Below, in pieces: positions 1-4,921 of a DNA stretch of 8,022 bases. Under the pieces are notes generated by a model. That model worked only from the letters and a program-made list of their open reading frames with translations. It did not search any database and was not told the DNA's origin. The position numbers and the translations under genes are program-made. The stretch lies in contig DHHE01000050.1 in the NCBI GenBank assembly GCA_002403115.1, positions 1-8,022 of the forward strand. Reading direction: 5' to 3'. Each line of letters begins with the position of its first letter. The first letter of the stretch is position 1. This DNA is from a bacterium UBP2_UBA4780 (GTDB lineage: Bacteria; Edwardsbacteria; AC1; EtOH8).

Positions 1-33
1 AGGATAACGGTGGTGTCCAAGGAGTTCCGGTGA
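1..33 (+). CDS. Probable C-terminal tail of an upstream gene (partial)
   Basis: Frame 1 reads RITVVSKEFR and ends in TGA at 31-33. The other two + frames are less gene-like: one stops at once (TAA at 5-7) and the other runs on into the AT-rich promoter-like region. Ten codons are too few to name a family. The call rests on reading-frame quality and on the intergenic look of 34-90. Confidence 0.35.
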   Translation, partial: RITVVSKEFR

Positions 34-57
34 GAGGCGCGGGCCGGACGCCAAAAG

Positions 58-80
58 CACTACGTTATATTAATATAGTG
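58..80 (+). promoter_or_regulatory. AT-rich inverted repeat, probable promoter/operator of the PPK2 gene
   Basis: This is the only strongly AT-rich patch in a very GC-rich window, and it lies directly upstream of the PPK2 start. CACTA (58-62) and TAGTG (76-80) form the outer inverted repeat. Inside it, TATATTAATATA (66-77) is a perfect 12-bp palindrome. TATATT at 66-71 could serve as a -10 box, but no convincing -35 is visible. Without the five bases CGTTA (63-67) the whole element would be one perfect 18-bp palindrome, which resembles an operator for a dimeric repressor overlapping the promoter. That role is inferred. Confidence 0.4.
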
Positions 81-90
81 TGAGGAAAAT

Positions 91-909
91 ATGGACATCA
101 AGGACATACCCGGCGAGCTCCGCCTGAAGCCGGGCAAGAAGGTGGACCTGTCAAAGTGGGACCCGGACTGGACGCCCGGGGTCAAGGACCGGGAGGAGGC
201 CGAGGCCGCCCTGGCCAGGAACCGGGAGAAGCTGGCCAAGCTGCAGTACCTGCTCTACGCCGAAAACAAGCACGCCCTGCTGGTCATCCTCCAGGGCATG
301 GACGCCTGCGGCAAGGACGGCACCGTCCGCCACGTGATGCACGGGGTCAACCCCCAGGCCTGCCGGGTGACCTCGTTCAAGGCGCCCACCTCCCAGGAGC
401 TGGACCACGACTTCCTGTGGCGCATCCACCAGCACGTGCCCCCCAAGGGGGAGATAGGCATCTTCAACCGCTCCCAGTACGAGGACGTCCTCATCGTCAG
501 GGTGAAGAACCTGGTCCCCAAGGAGGTCTGGGCGCGCCGCTACAAACAGATCAACCAGTTCGAGCGCATCCTGGCCCGCAACGGCGTCACCATCCTCAAG
601 TTCTTCCTGCACATCAGCAAGGACGAGCAGAAACGGAGGCTCCAGGAGCGCCTGGCCGACCCGACCAAGAACTGGAAGATGAACCCGGACGACCTCAAGG
701 AGCGCGCGCGGTGGGACGAGTACCAAAAGGCCTACGAGGCGGCGCTTTCGGAATGCGGCACCAAGTGGGCGCCCTGGCACGTCATCCCGGCCGACAAGAA
801 ATGGTTCCGCAACCTGGCCGTCTCCCAGGCCATCATCGAAACCCTGGAGGGGCTGAGGATGAAGTTTCCCAAGCCGGACTACGATCCCAAAAAGATCGTG
901 GTGGAGTGA
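91..909 (+). CDS. ppk2: Polyphosphate kinase 2 (PPK2 family, class III-like polyP:nucleotide phosphotransferase)
   Basis: Cytosolic enzyme that moves phosphate between polyphosphate and nucleotides. Class III members accept AMP as well as ADP and can regenerate ATP from AMP and polyP. The 272-aa length is normal for a single-domain PPK2. Visible landmarks are the Walker A loop GMDACGKDGT (69-78), the NPQACRVTSFKAPT segment (87-100), the Walker B region EIGIFNRSQYEDVL (121-134), and the basic helical lid from about 177 to 212 (KDEQKRRLQERL onward). The APWHVIPADKKWFRN stretch (227-241) is also typical. The sequence fits the TIGR03709-type group, but substrate class is inferred from overall likeness. 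The ATG at 91 is preceded by GAGGA (82-86), four bases away. The gene heads the co-oriented cluster, 47 bp before the 47-aa ORF. Confidence 0.95.
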   Translation: MDIKDIPGELRLKPGKKVDLSKWDPDWTPGVKDREEAEAALARNREKLAKLQYLLYAENKHALLVILQGMDACGKDGTVRHVMHGVNPQACRVTSFKAPTSQELDHDFLWRIHQHVPPKGEIGIFNRSQYEDVLIVRVKNLVPKEVWARRYKQINQFERILARNGVTILKFFLHISKDEQKRRLQERLADPTKNWKMNPDDLKERARWDEYQKAYEAALSECGTKWAPWHVIPADKKWFRNLAVSQAIIETLEGLRMKFPKPDYDPKKIVVE

Positions 910-911
910 CG

Positions 912-937
912 GGCGGCGGGGTCCGGCCCGGGCCGCC
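912..937 (+). other. GC-rich stem-loop between PPK2 gene and small ORF
   Basis: GGCGGC (912-917) can pair with GCCGCC (932-937), and GGG (918-920) with CCC (927-929), leaving a short loop and a small bulge. No U-tract follows; the next bases lead into the Shine-Dalgarno of the small ORF. It could be a weak attenuator or mRNA-stability hairpin. In DNA this GC-rich it could also be chance. Confidence 0.25.
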
Positions 938-956
938 GGAAACAAGGAGACGTAAG

Positions 957-1100
957 ATGCAGTTGGACCATCTGTCCTCCCCCATCCCCCACACCAGGGG
1001 GGACCTTCCGATGGCCGGCCAGGGGCCGCCGGGGCCGCCGCCGACCGGGGGCGAAGAGCGCACGAACCCGGGGACGTTCAACAGGGAGGAGTTCGAATGA
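957..1100 (+). CDS. Small Pro/Gly-rich ORF (47 aa), translationally coupled to the paralogue array
   Basis: ATG at 957 lies six bases after a good Shine-Dalgarno, AAGGAGA (944-950). The frame ends at TGA 1098-1100, overlapping the ATG of the next gene (1097) by ATGA. The 47-residue product has a short N-terminus (MQLDHLSSPIPHTRGDLPM), a flexible central GQGPPGPPPTGG stretch (21-32) and an acidic/polar end (FNREEFE, 41-47). No membrane segment, signal peptide or cysteine is present, and I recognise no family. It may be a real small protein, or a leader whose translation opens the start of paralogue 1. The evidence for translation is the ribosome site and the coupling geometry only. Confidence 0.5.
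   Translation: MQLDHLSSPIPHTRGDLPMAGQGPPGPPPTGGEERTNPGTFNREEFE
1083..1091 (+). promoter_or_regulatory. Strong ribosome binding site of paralogue 1, inside the small ORF
   Basis: AGGGAGGAG lies five bases before the ATG at 1097 and is among the best Shine-Dalgarno matches in the window. It fixes the start of the first paralogue and lies inside the last codons of the preceding small ORF, as expected for coupled translation. Confidence 0.7.
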
Positions 1101-1654
1101 GCGTCAAGGGGCCGGCCATAGCGGTGCTGCCGCTTTTCGTCAGGGAGAAATTCGGCCAGCAGGGCCTGGACAGGTGGCTGGAGGCCATCTCGCCCCGGGC
1201 CCGCCAGGTTTACACCTCGCAGATCCTTCCCAGCGAGTGGTACCCGATAGAGGAGACCTACCTCCAGCCCACCCGGGTCCTCTGCGACCTGTTCTTCCAG
1301 GGCGATCCGGCCGGGGCCCGGCAGATCGGGGCCTACAGCGCCGACTACGCCCTGAAGGGCGTCTACAGGGCCTTCGTCAAGATGACCTCGGTCAAGTTCT
1401 TCGTCAGCCGGACGGCCTCCATCCTGCAGACCTACTACCGGCCCTGCACCGCCCAGGTGGTTCTGTCCGAGCCCAAGCGGGCCGCCCTCCAGATGCACGA
1501 GTTTCCCAAGCCGTCGGTCTACGCCGAGATGCGCATCGCCGGCTGGACCCAGCGGGCCTTCGAGATCCACGGCTGCCGGAACCCGGTGGTCGAGGTGACA
1601 AAGTCCCTGGCCGGGGGCGACCCCTTCGCCGAGTTCACCGGCAGCTGGGAATGA
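1097..1654 (+). CDS. Uncharacterised DUF2378/TIGR02265-like protein, paralogue 1 of 4
   Basis: A soluble 185-aa protein with no signal peptide or membrane helix; function unknown. It starts with the array's VKG motif (3-5) and carries W48-Y-P, a conserved helix with SADYALKGVY (81-90), YYRPC (113-117), RIAGW (146-150), IHGC (157-160) and a closing SLAGGDPFAEF (170-180). All of these recur at the same residue numbers in the other three copies. The general pattern (N-terminal VKG, central WYP, late GW, and GD followed by an aromatic) resembles the DUF2378/TIGR02265 family described from myxobacteria, and loosely the V4R/heme-NO-binding ligand-sensor proteins. This is recognition by eye, not a profile hit. 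Cysteines 63, 117 and 160 are all present. The start is set by the strong site at 1083-1091. Confidence 0.9.
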   Translation: MSVKGPAIAVLPLFVREKFGQQGLDRWLEAISPRARQVYTSQILPSEWYPIEETYLQPTRVLCDLFFQGDPAGARQIGAYSADYALKGVYRAFVKMTSVKFFVSRTASILQTYYRPCTAQVVLSEPKRAALQMHEFPKPSVYAEMRIAGWTQRAFEIHGCRNPVVEVTKSLAGGDPFAEFTGSWE

Positions 1655-1695
1655 ATGACCGCGTGACAAACCATAAAGACGGGACACGCCCATGA
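1651..1695 (+). CDS. 14-codon bridging ORF between paralogues 1 and 2 (doubtful)
   Basis: The frame MNDRVTNHKDGTRP opens at ATG 1651 inside the ATGA overlapping the stop of paralogue 1 (TGA 1652-1654). It closes at TGA 1693-1695, overlapping the ATG of paralogue 2 (1692). No good Shine-Dalgarno precedes it. If translated, its role would be to carry ribosomes across the 37-bp gap to paralogue 2, whose own ribosome site is weak (GGGA, 1681-1684). ATGA overlaps arise easily by chance, so confidence is low. Confidence 0.2.
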   Translation: MNDRVTNHKDGTRP

Positions 1696-2249
1696 AAGTG
1701 AAGGGAATCGCCATCGCCATCATGCCGGACTTCGTCAAGGGCAAGTTCGGGGCCGAGGGCCTGGAGAAATGGATGGCGGCCATGCCCCCGGAGTCGCGGG
1801 ATATCTTCAACGGGCACATCCTCATCAGCAAGTGGTACCCGCTGGCCGAGGCCTACCACCTGCCCACCGAGGCCCTGTGCCGCGAGCTTTACGGGGGCGA
1901 CCTGAAGGGGGCCTGGGAGCTGGGCCGCCACAGCGCCGAATACGCCCTGAAAGGGGTCTACAAGGCCTTCGTCAAGTCGCCGGTGGTGACGGTCAACGTC
2001 GGCCACGCCGGACTGATGCTGCCCACCTACTTCCAGCCGGCCACCATCGATATCAAGTCGCTGGAGGAGCGCCGGGCGGTGCTGCGGATCACCAGGTTCG
2101 AGGGATCCACCCACCATATCGAGCAGCGCATCGGCGGCTGGATGGAGCGGGCGCTGGAGATCGCCGGGGCGGCCGGGGCCAAGGTTGAGATCGCCCGGTC
2201 CCTGGCCCACCAGGACCCCCACACCGAATACCTGCTGACCTGGTCCTAG
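1692..2249 (+). CDS. Uncharacterised DUF2378/TIGR02265-like protein, paralogue 2 of 4 (divergent)
   Basis: 185 aa, aligned without gaps to paralogue 1, with VKG (3-5), KWYP (47-50), LGRHSAEYALKGVYKAFVK (77-95), RIGGW (146-150) and ALEI (154-157). It is the odd member. C63 is kept, but the RPC cysteine is Ala117 (YFQPA), the HGC cysteine is Ala160 (IAGA), and the GGD seen in paralogues 1 and 4 reads HQD (173-175). If the cysteines bind a metal or cofactor or form a disulfide in the other copies, this copy should lack that property and might be a structural or regulatory partner. The ribosome site is weak (GGGA at 1681-1684), so translation may depend on coupling from upstream. Function is unknown and the protein is predicted cytosolic. 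Confidence 0.9.
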   Translation: MKVKGIAIAIMPDFVKGKFGAEGLEKWMAAMPPESRDIFNGHILISKWYPLAEAYHLPTEALCRELYGGDLKGAWELGRHSAEYALKGVYKAFVKSPVVTVNVGHAGLMLPTYFQPATIDIKSLEERRAVLRITRFEGSTHHIEQRIGGWMERALEIAGAAGAKVEIARSLAHQDPHTEYLLTWS

Positions 2250-2256
2250 CCGGCCG

Positions 2257-2265
2257 GAGAGGAGG
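2257..2265 (+). promoter_or_regulatory. Ribosome binding site of paralogue 3
   Basis: The purine-rich GAGAGGAGG run ends about seven bases before the ATG at 2273. It fixes the start of paralogue 3, which begins with the same MEVKGT as paralogue 4. Confidence 0.6.
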
Positions 2266-2272
2266 CCAATCC

Positions 2273-2851
2273 ATGGAGGTCAAGGGCACGGCCATAACCA
2301 TTTTCCCGGATTTCATAGGCAAGAAATTCGGGCGACAGGGCATGGCCAGTTGGCTGGAGGACCTGCCGGAGGGGGCGCGCCGGATATTCGGGGCGGCCGT
2401 CGACATCAACCGGTGGTATCCGTTCCGCGAGGCATGCCTGGAGCCGACCGAGGCGGTCTGCCGGCTTTTCTACCAGGGCGACGCCGGGGGGGCCCGGGAG
2501 CTGGGACGGTCCAGCGCCGAGTTCGCCCTGTCCGGGATCTACCGCTCGGTGGTCAAGCTCAACACCCTCCGGCTCTACGTGGAGCGGGGCGGGGTGATGA
2601 TCACCAATTACTACCGGCCGTGCCGCAGCGAAGCGGTCGAGGTCGGGGGCGGCCGGGCCGTGATCCGCATCACCGAGTTCCCGGAAAGCCACGCCCTGAT
2701 AGAGAACCGCATCGCCGGTTGGATGCAGCGGGCCATGGAGATCCGCGGCTGCCAGGAGGTTTCGGTGGAAATCCCCCTGGCCCTGTCGGCCGGCGACCCG
2801 GCCACCGAGTTCCTCATCACCTGGGCGGATAAGGCGGAATCCAAAGGTTAG
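2273..2851 (+). CDS. Uncharacterised DUF2378/TIGR02265-like protein, paralogue 3 of 4
   Basis: 192 aa: the same core as its neighbours plus a short polar C-terminal extension (ADKAESKG, 185-192). Landmarks are MEVKGT, RWYP (47-50), ARELGRSSAEFALSGIYR (74-91), NYYRPC (112-117), NRIAGW (145-150), IRGC (157-160) and AGDPATEFLITW (173-184). Cysteines 63, 117 and 160 are present, with an extra C55. It is closest to paralogue 4: a hand count gives about 88 identities over roughly 184 ungapped positions, so the duplication is old. It ends three bases before paralogue 4, a clear operon arrangement. No enzymatic motif is recognisable. A small-molecule or heme-sensor role is only a guess from the V4R/heme-NO-binding-like pattern. 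Confidence 0.9.
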   Translation: MEVKGTAITIFPDFIGKKFGRQGMASWLEDLPEGARRIFGAAVDINRWYPFREACLEPTEAVCRLFYQGDAGGARELGRSSAEFALSGIYRSVVKLNTLRLYVERGGVMITNYYRPCRSEAVEVGGGRAVIRITEFPESHALIENRIAGWMQRAMEIRGCQEVSVEIPLALSAGDPATEFLITWADKAESKG

Positions 2852-2854
2852 GAA

Positions 2855-3415
2855 ATGGAGGTCAAGGGGACAGGCATCGTCGTTTTGCCGGAATACGTCC
2901 GGCGCAGGCACGGGGAGGCGGCCTACATCAGGTGGCTGGGCAGCCTGCCGGAGTCCAGCCGGAACCTTTTCCAATCCACGGTCAGGCTCTCGGACTGGTT
3001 CCCGGCCGACGAGTCCTATCTGGGGCCGACGGCGGCCGCCTGCCGGATGTTCTTCGCCGACGAGGCGGCCGGGGCACGGGAGCTGGGAAGGTTCAGCGCC
3101 GACTACGCCCTGGGCGGGGTCTACCGCATGTTCCTGAGGCTGGGCTCGGCGGGGTTCTTCATCGGGCGGGCCGCCAGCATGCTCTCCGCCTACCTGCGGC
3201 CCTGCCGCAGCCGGGTGGAATCGGTGGAGGACGGCCGGGCCGTGGTCCAGATCACCGAGCTGCCGGGCATCCACCGGCTGCTGGAGCACCGCGTCGCCGG
3301 CTGGATACAGCGGGCCCTGGAGATCCACGGCTGCCGGGAGGTGGAGGTGGCCGTCACCCGGTCGCTGGCCGGCGGGGACGCCGCCACCGAGTTCCTGATC
3401 ACCTGGAGCAAGTGA
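2855..3415 (+). CDS. Uncharacterised DUF2378/TIGR02265-like protein, paralogue 4 of 4
   Basis: 186 aa, starting MEVKGT like paralogue 3. It has WFP (48-50, where the others have WYP), ARELGRFSADYALGGVYR (74-91), YLRPC (113-117), HRVAGW (145-150), IHGC (157-160) and SLAGGDAATEFLITW (170-184). Cysteines 63, 117 and 160 are conserved. It lies three bases after paralogue 3, and its stop overlaps a downstream ATG in TGATG (3413-3417). It is soluble, with no signal peptide. The DUF2378/TIGR02265 assignment is by eye and of moderate certainty. Which copy is ancestral cannot be judged here. Confidence 0.9.
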   Translation: MEVKGTGIVVLPEYVRRRHGEAAYIRWLGSLPESSRNLFQSTVRLSDWFPADESYLGPTAAACRMFFADEAAGARELGRFSADYALGGVYRMFLRLGSAGFFIGRAASMLSAYLRPCRSRVESVEDGRAVVQITELPGIHRLLEHRVAGWIQRALEIHGCREVEVAVTRSLAGGDAATEFLITWSK

Positions 3416-3507
3416 TGGCGGGGAAAGGCGGGGGCGAGACGGCCGCCGTTCCCGGCAGGCTTCCGACACTAGGCATAAATAGCATTGGAGCGGGAAAAGA
3501 GGAATGA
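3415..3507 (+). CDS. 30-codon stop/start-coupled ORF linking paralogue 4 to parB (doubtful)
   Basis: ATG at 3415 overlaps the stop of paralogue 4 (TGATG) and follows GGAG (3405-3408) by six bases, a workable ribosome site. The frame (MAGKGGGETAAVPGRLPTLG, then INSIGAGKEE) ends at TGA 3505-3507, overlapping the parB ATG (3504) by ATGA. It fills the only gap of more than 50 bp between the array and parB. parB has a poor Shine-Dalgarno of its own: AGAGG sits almost against the ATG. Reinitiation through this ORF is therefore plausible. The product resembles no known protein. Confidence 0.3.
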   Translation: MAGKGGGETAAVPGRLPTLGINSIGAGKEE

Positions 3508-4382
3508 CTCCGACCAAGAGAGGATTGGGCAAGGGCCTGGCGGCCCTGATCCCGGTAAAGCAGACGGCGGCCGCTGCCCGGCCAGAGGGGGCGGATCGTT
3601 CGCTTAAGATAGCCGACATCAGGCCCGGCCGTTTCCAGCCCAGGCGGCCCATCAGCCAGGAAAGCATCAAGGAGCTCTGCGACTCCATCAGGGAGAAGGG
3701 GGTCATCCAGCCGGTGCTGGTGCGGCGCGCATCCGGAGGCGGTTACGAGCTGATCGCCGGGGAGAGGCGGCTGCGGGCCTGCCAGAAACTGGGGCTGTCC
3801 ACCATCCCGGCCACGATCAAACAGGCCACCGACCAGGAAGCCATGGAGATGGCACTGGTGGAGAACCTCCAGCGGGAGAACCTTAATCCCATGGAGGAGG
3901 CCCGGGGCTTTCAGCGCCTGTCCCGGGAGTTCAGCCTGACCCAGGAGGAGATGGCGCGCAAGGTGGGAAAGGAACGACCCACCGTGGCCAACGCCCTGCG
4001 GCTGCTGACCCTGCCGGCCGGGGTCCAGGCCCTGGTGGAGGACGGCAAGCTGTCGGCCGGGCACGCCCGGGCGGTGCTGATGGCCGAGGACAGCAAGCGC
4101 CAGGTCTGGCTGGCCGGGGTGCTGGTCAAAAGGGGAATGACGGTGCGCCAGGCCGAGGACCTGGCCCGGGGCGAAAAGGCGAAATCCCACTCCGGATTTT
4201 CCCCGAAAGGCGCGAAAGCGCTTGACCAGCACCTGGCCAACATCCAGTCGGAGATGCAGCGGGCGCTGGGGACCAGGGTCAGGCTGGTCCCCCAGGGGAA
4301 AAACAAGGGCCGGGTGGAGATCGAATACTATTCCACGGACGACCTGGAGCGGGTGATGCAGAGGATGGGCGTCAAGTTCTAA
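3504..4382 (+). CDS. parB: Chromosome partitioning protein ParB (Spo0J family)
   Basis: A 292-aa CTP-dependent DNA clamp that loads at parS and spreads to organise and segregate the chromosome or a replicon origin, normally with the ATPase ParA. It has the classic order: an N-terminal KRGLGKGLAALIP (5-17, the ParA-contacting type of leader), IADIRPGRFQPRR (36-48), the CTP-binding GERRLRA (86-92), ENLQRENLNP (120-129), a helix-turn-helix near 144-168 (SLTQEEMARKVGKERPTVAN), and a C-terminal dimerisation domain (about 240-292). Length is typical of chromosomal ParB. The start is fixed by the N-terminal motif and an in-frame TAG at 3480-3482. No parA gene lies beside it, and no parS-like GTTTCACGTGAAAC site was seen in the window. 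Confidence 0.95.
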   Translation: MTPTKRGLGKGLAALIPVKQTAAAARPEGADRSLKIADIRPGRFQPRRPISQESIKELCDSIREKGVIQPVLVRRASGGGYELIAGERRLRACQKLGLSTIPATIKQATDQEAMEMALVENLQRENLNPMEEARGFQRLSREFSLTQEEMARKVGKERPTVANALRLLTLPAGVQALVEDGKLSAGHARAVLMAEDSKRQVWLAGVLVKRGMTVRQAEDLARGEKAKSHSGFSPKGAKALDQHLANIQSEMQRALGTRVRLVPQGKNKGRVEIEYYSTDDLERVMQRMGVKF

Positions 4383-4417
4383 AGGGACCGATAGAAGCAA
4401 AACTCGCGGGGGAGCGC

Positions 4418-4900
4418 ATGGATATCAAGCTGGTCGGCATCGAGAAGCCCAACGAGGCCAACCTCATCCTGGGACAGGCCCATTTCATCAAGACGGTCGA
4501 GGACCTCTACGAGGCGCTGGTGGCTTCGGTTCCCGGCATCAGGTTCGGGCTGGCCTTTTGCGAGGCCTCGGGCGAATGCCTGATCAGGTGCGAGGGAACG
4601 GACGAGGAGATGATCAAACTGGCGGTCGACAACGCCAAGGCGATAGGGGCCGGGCACAGCTTCATCATATTCCTGAAAGATTCCTATCCCATCAACGTGC
4701 TCAACTCCGTCAAGAGCTGCCCCGAGGTCTGCCGCATCTACTGCGCCACCGCCAATCCCTGCCAGGTGGTGGTGGCCGAAACGGAGCAGGGACGCGGCAT
4801 CCTGGGCGTCATAGACGGGTTCGCGCCGAAAGGGGTGGAGGACGAAGAGGGGGTCGGATGGAGAAAGGGTTTTCTGCGAAAGATCGGGTACAAGCGATAA
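4418..4900 (+). CDS. Adenosine-specific kinase family protein (PF04008/DUF355)
   Basis: A compact cytosolic protein of 160 aa, the usual family length. Family members are known mainly from archaea, thermophiles and anaerobic bacteria. Published structural work on an archaeal member reported adenosine and AMP binding and a modified (phosphorylated) histidine, but the cellular role is unsettled. Highly conserved stretches are visible: ILGQAHFIKTVEDLYEAL (17-34), GLAFCEASG (44-52), GAGHSFIIFL (77-86), INVLN (92-96), CATANP (109-114), ETEQGRGILGVIDG (121-134) and the ending WRKGFLRKIGYK (148-159). His22 and His80 are the candidate functional histidines. The start follows GGAG (4411-4414) closely. 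It is 35 bp from parB and 21 bp from the subtilase gene. A nucleotide link with the PPK2 upstream is inference. Confidence 0.9.
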   Translation: MDIKLVGIEKPNEANLILGQAHFIKTVEDLYEALVASVPGIRFGLAFCEASGECLIRCEGTDEEMIKLAVDNAKAIGAGHSFIIFLKDSYPINVLNSVKSCPEVCRIYCATANPCQVVVAETEQGRGILGVIDGFAPKGVEDEEGVGWRKGFLRKIGYKR

Positions 4901-4921
4901 ACGGGAAGCAAAAGGCGCAGG

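Noticed and set aside
151..945. 264-codon minus-strand frame under the PPK2 gene
   Set aside because: Antisense shadow of a PPK2 with all its motifs; composition is unlike a real protein.
156..1100. 314-codon + strand frame overlapping PPK2 and ending with the 47-aa ORF
   Set aside because: The part overlapping PPK2 is an alternate-frame shadow. Only the last 47 codons, from ATG 957 with its own ribosome site, are supportable.
833..1831. 332-codon minus-strand frame across PPK2, the small ORF and paralogue 1
   Set aside because: It spans three sense genes and has no recognisable domain; an effect of GC content.
2246..3706. Very long open frame (486 codons) on the minus strand under paralogues 3 and 4
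   Set aside because: It lies antisense to clearly conserved genes and its translation is Gly/Pro/Arg/Leu-rich and low in structure, typical of the stop-poor opposite strand in GC-rich DNA. It shows no motifs.
4195..4225. Stretch with TTTCC/GAAAG elements checked as a possible parS site in parB
   Set aside because: It does not form the GTTTCACGTGAAAC palindrome; coincidental sequence inside the coding region.
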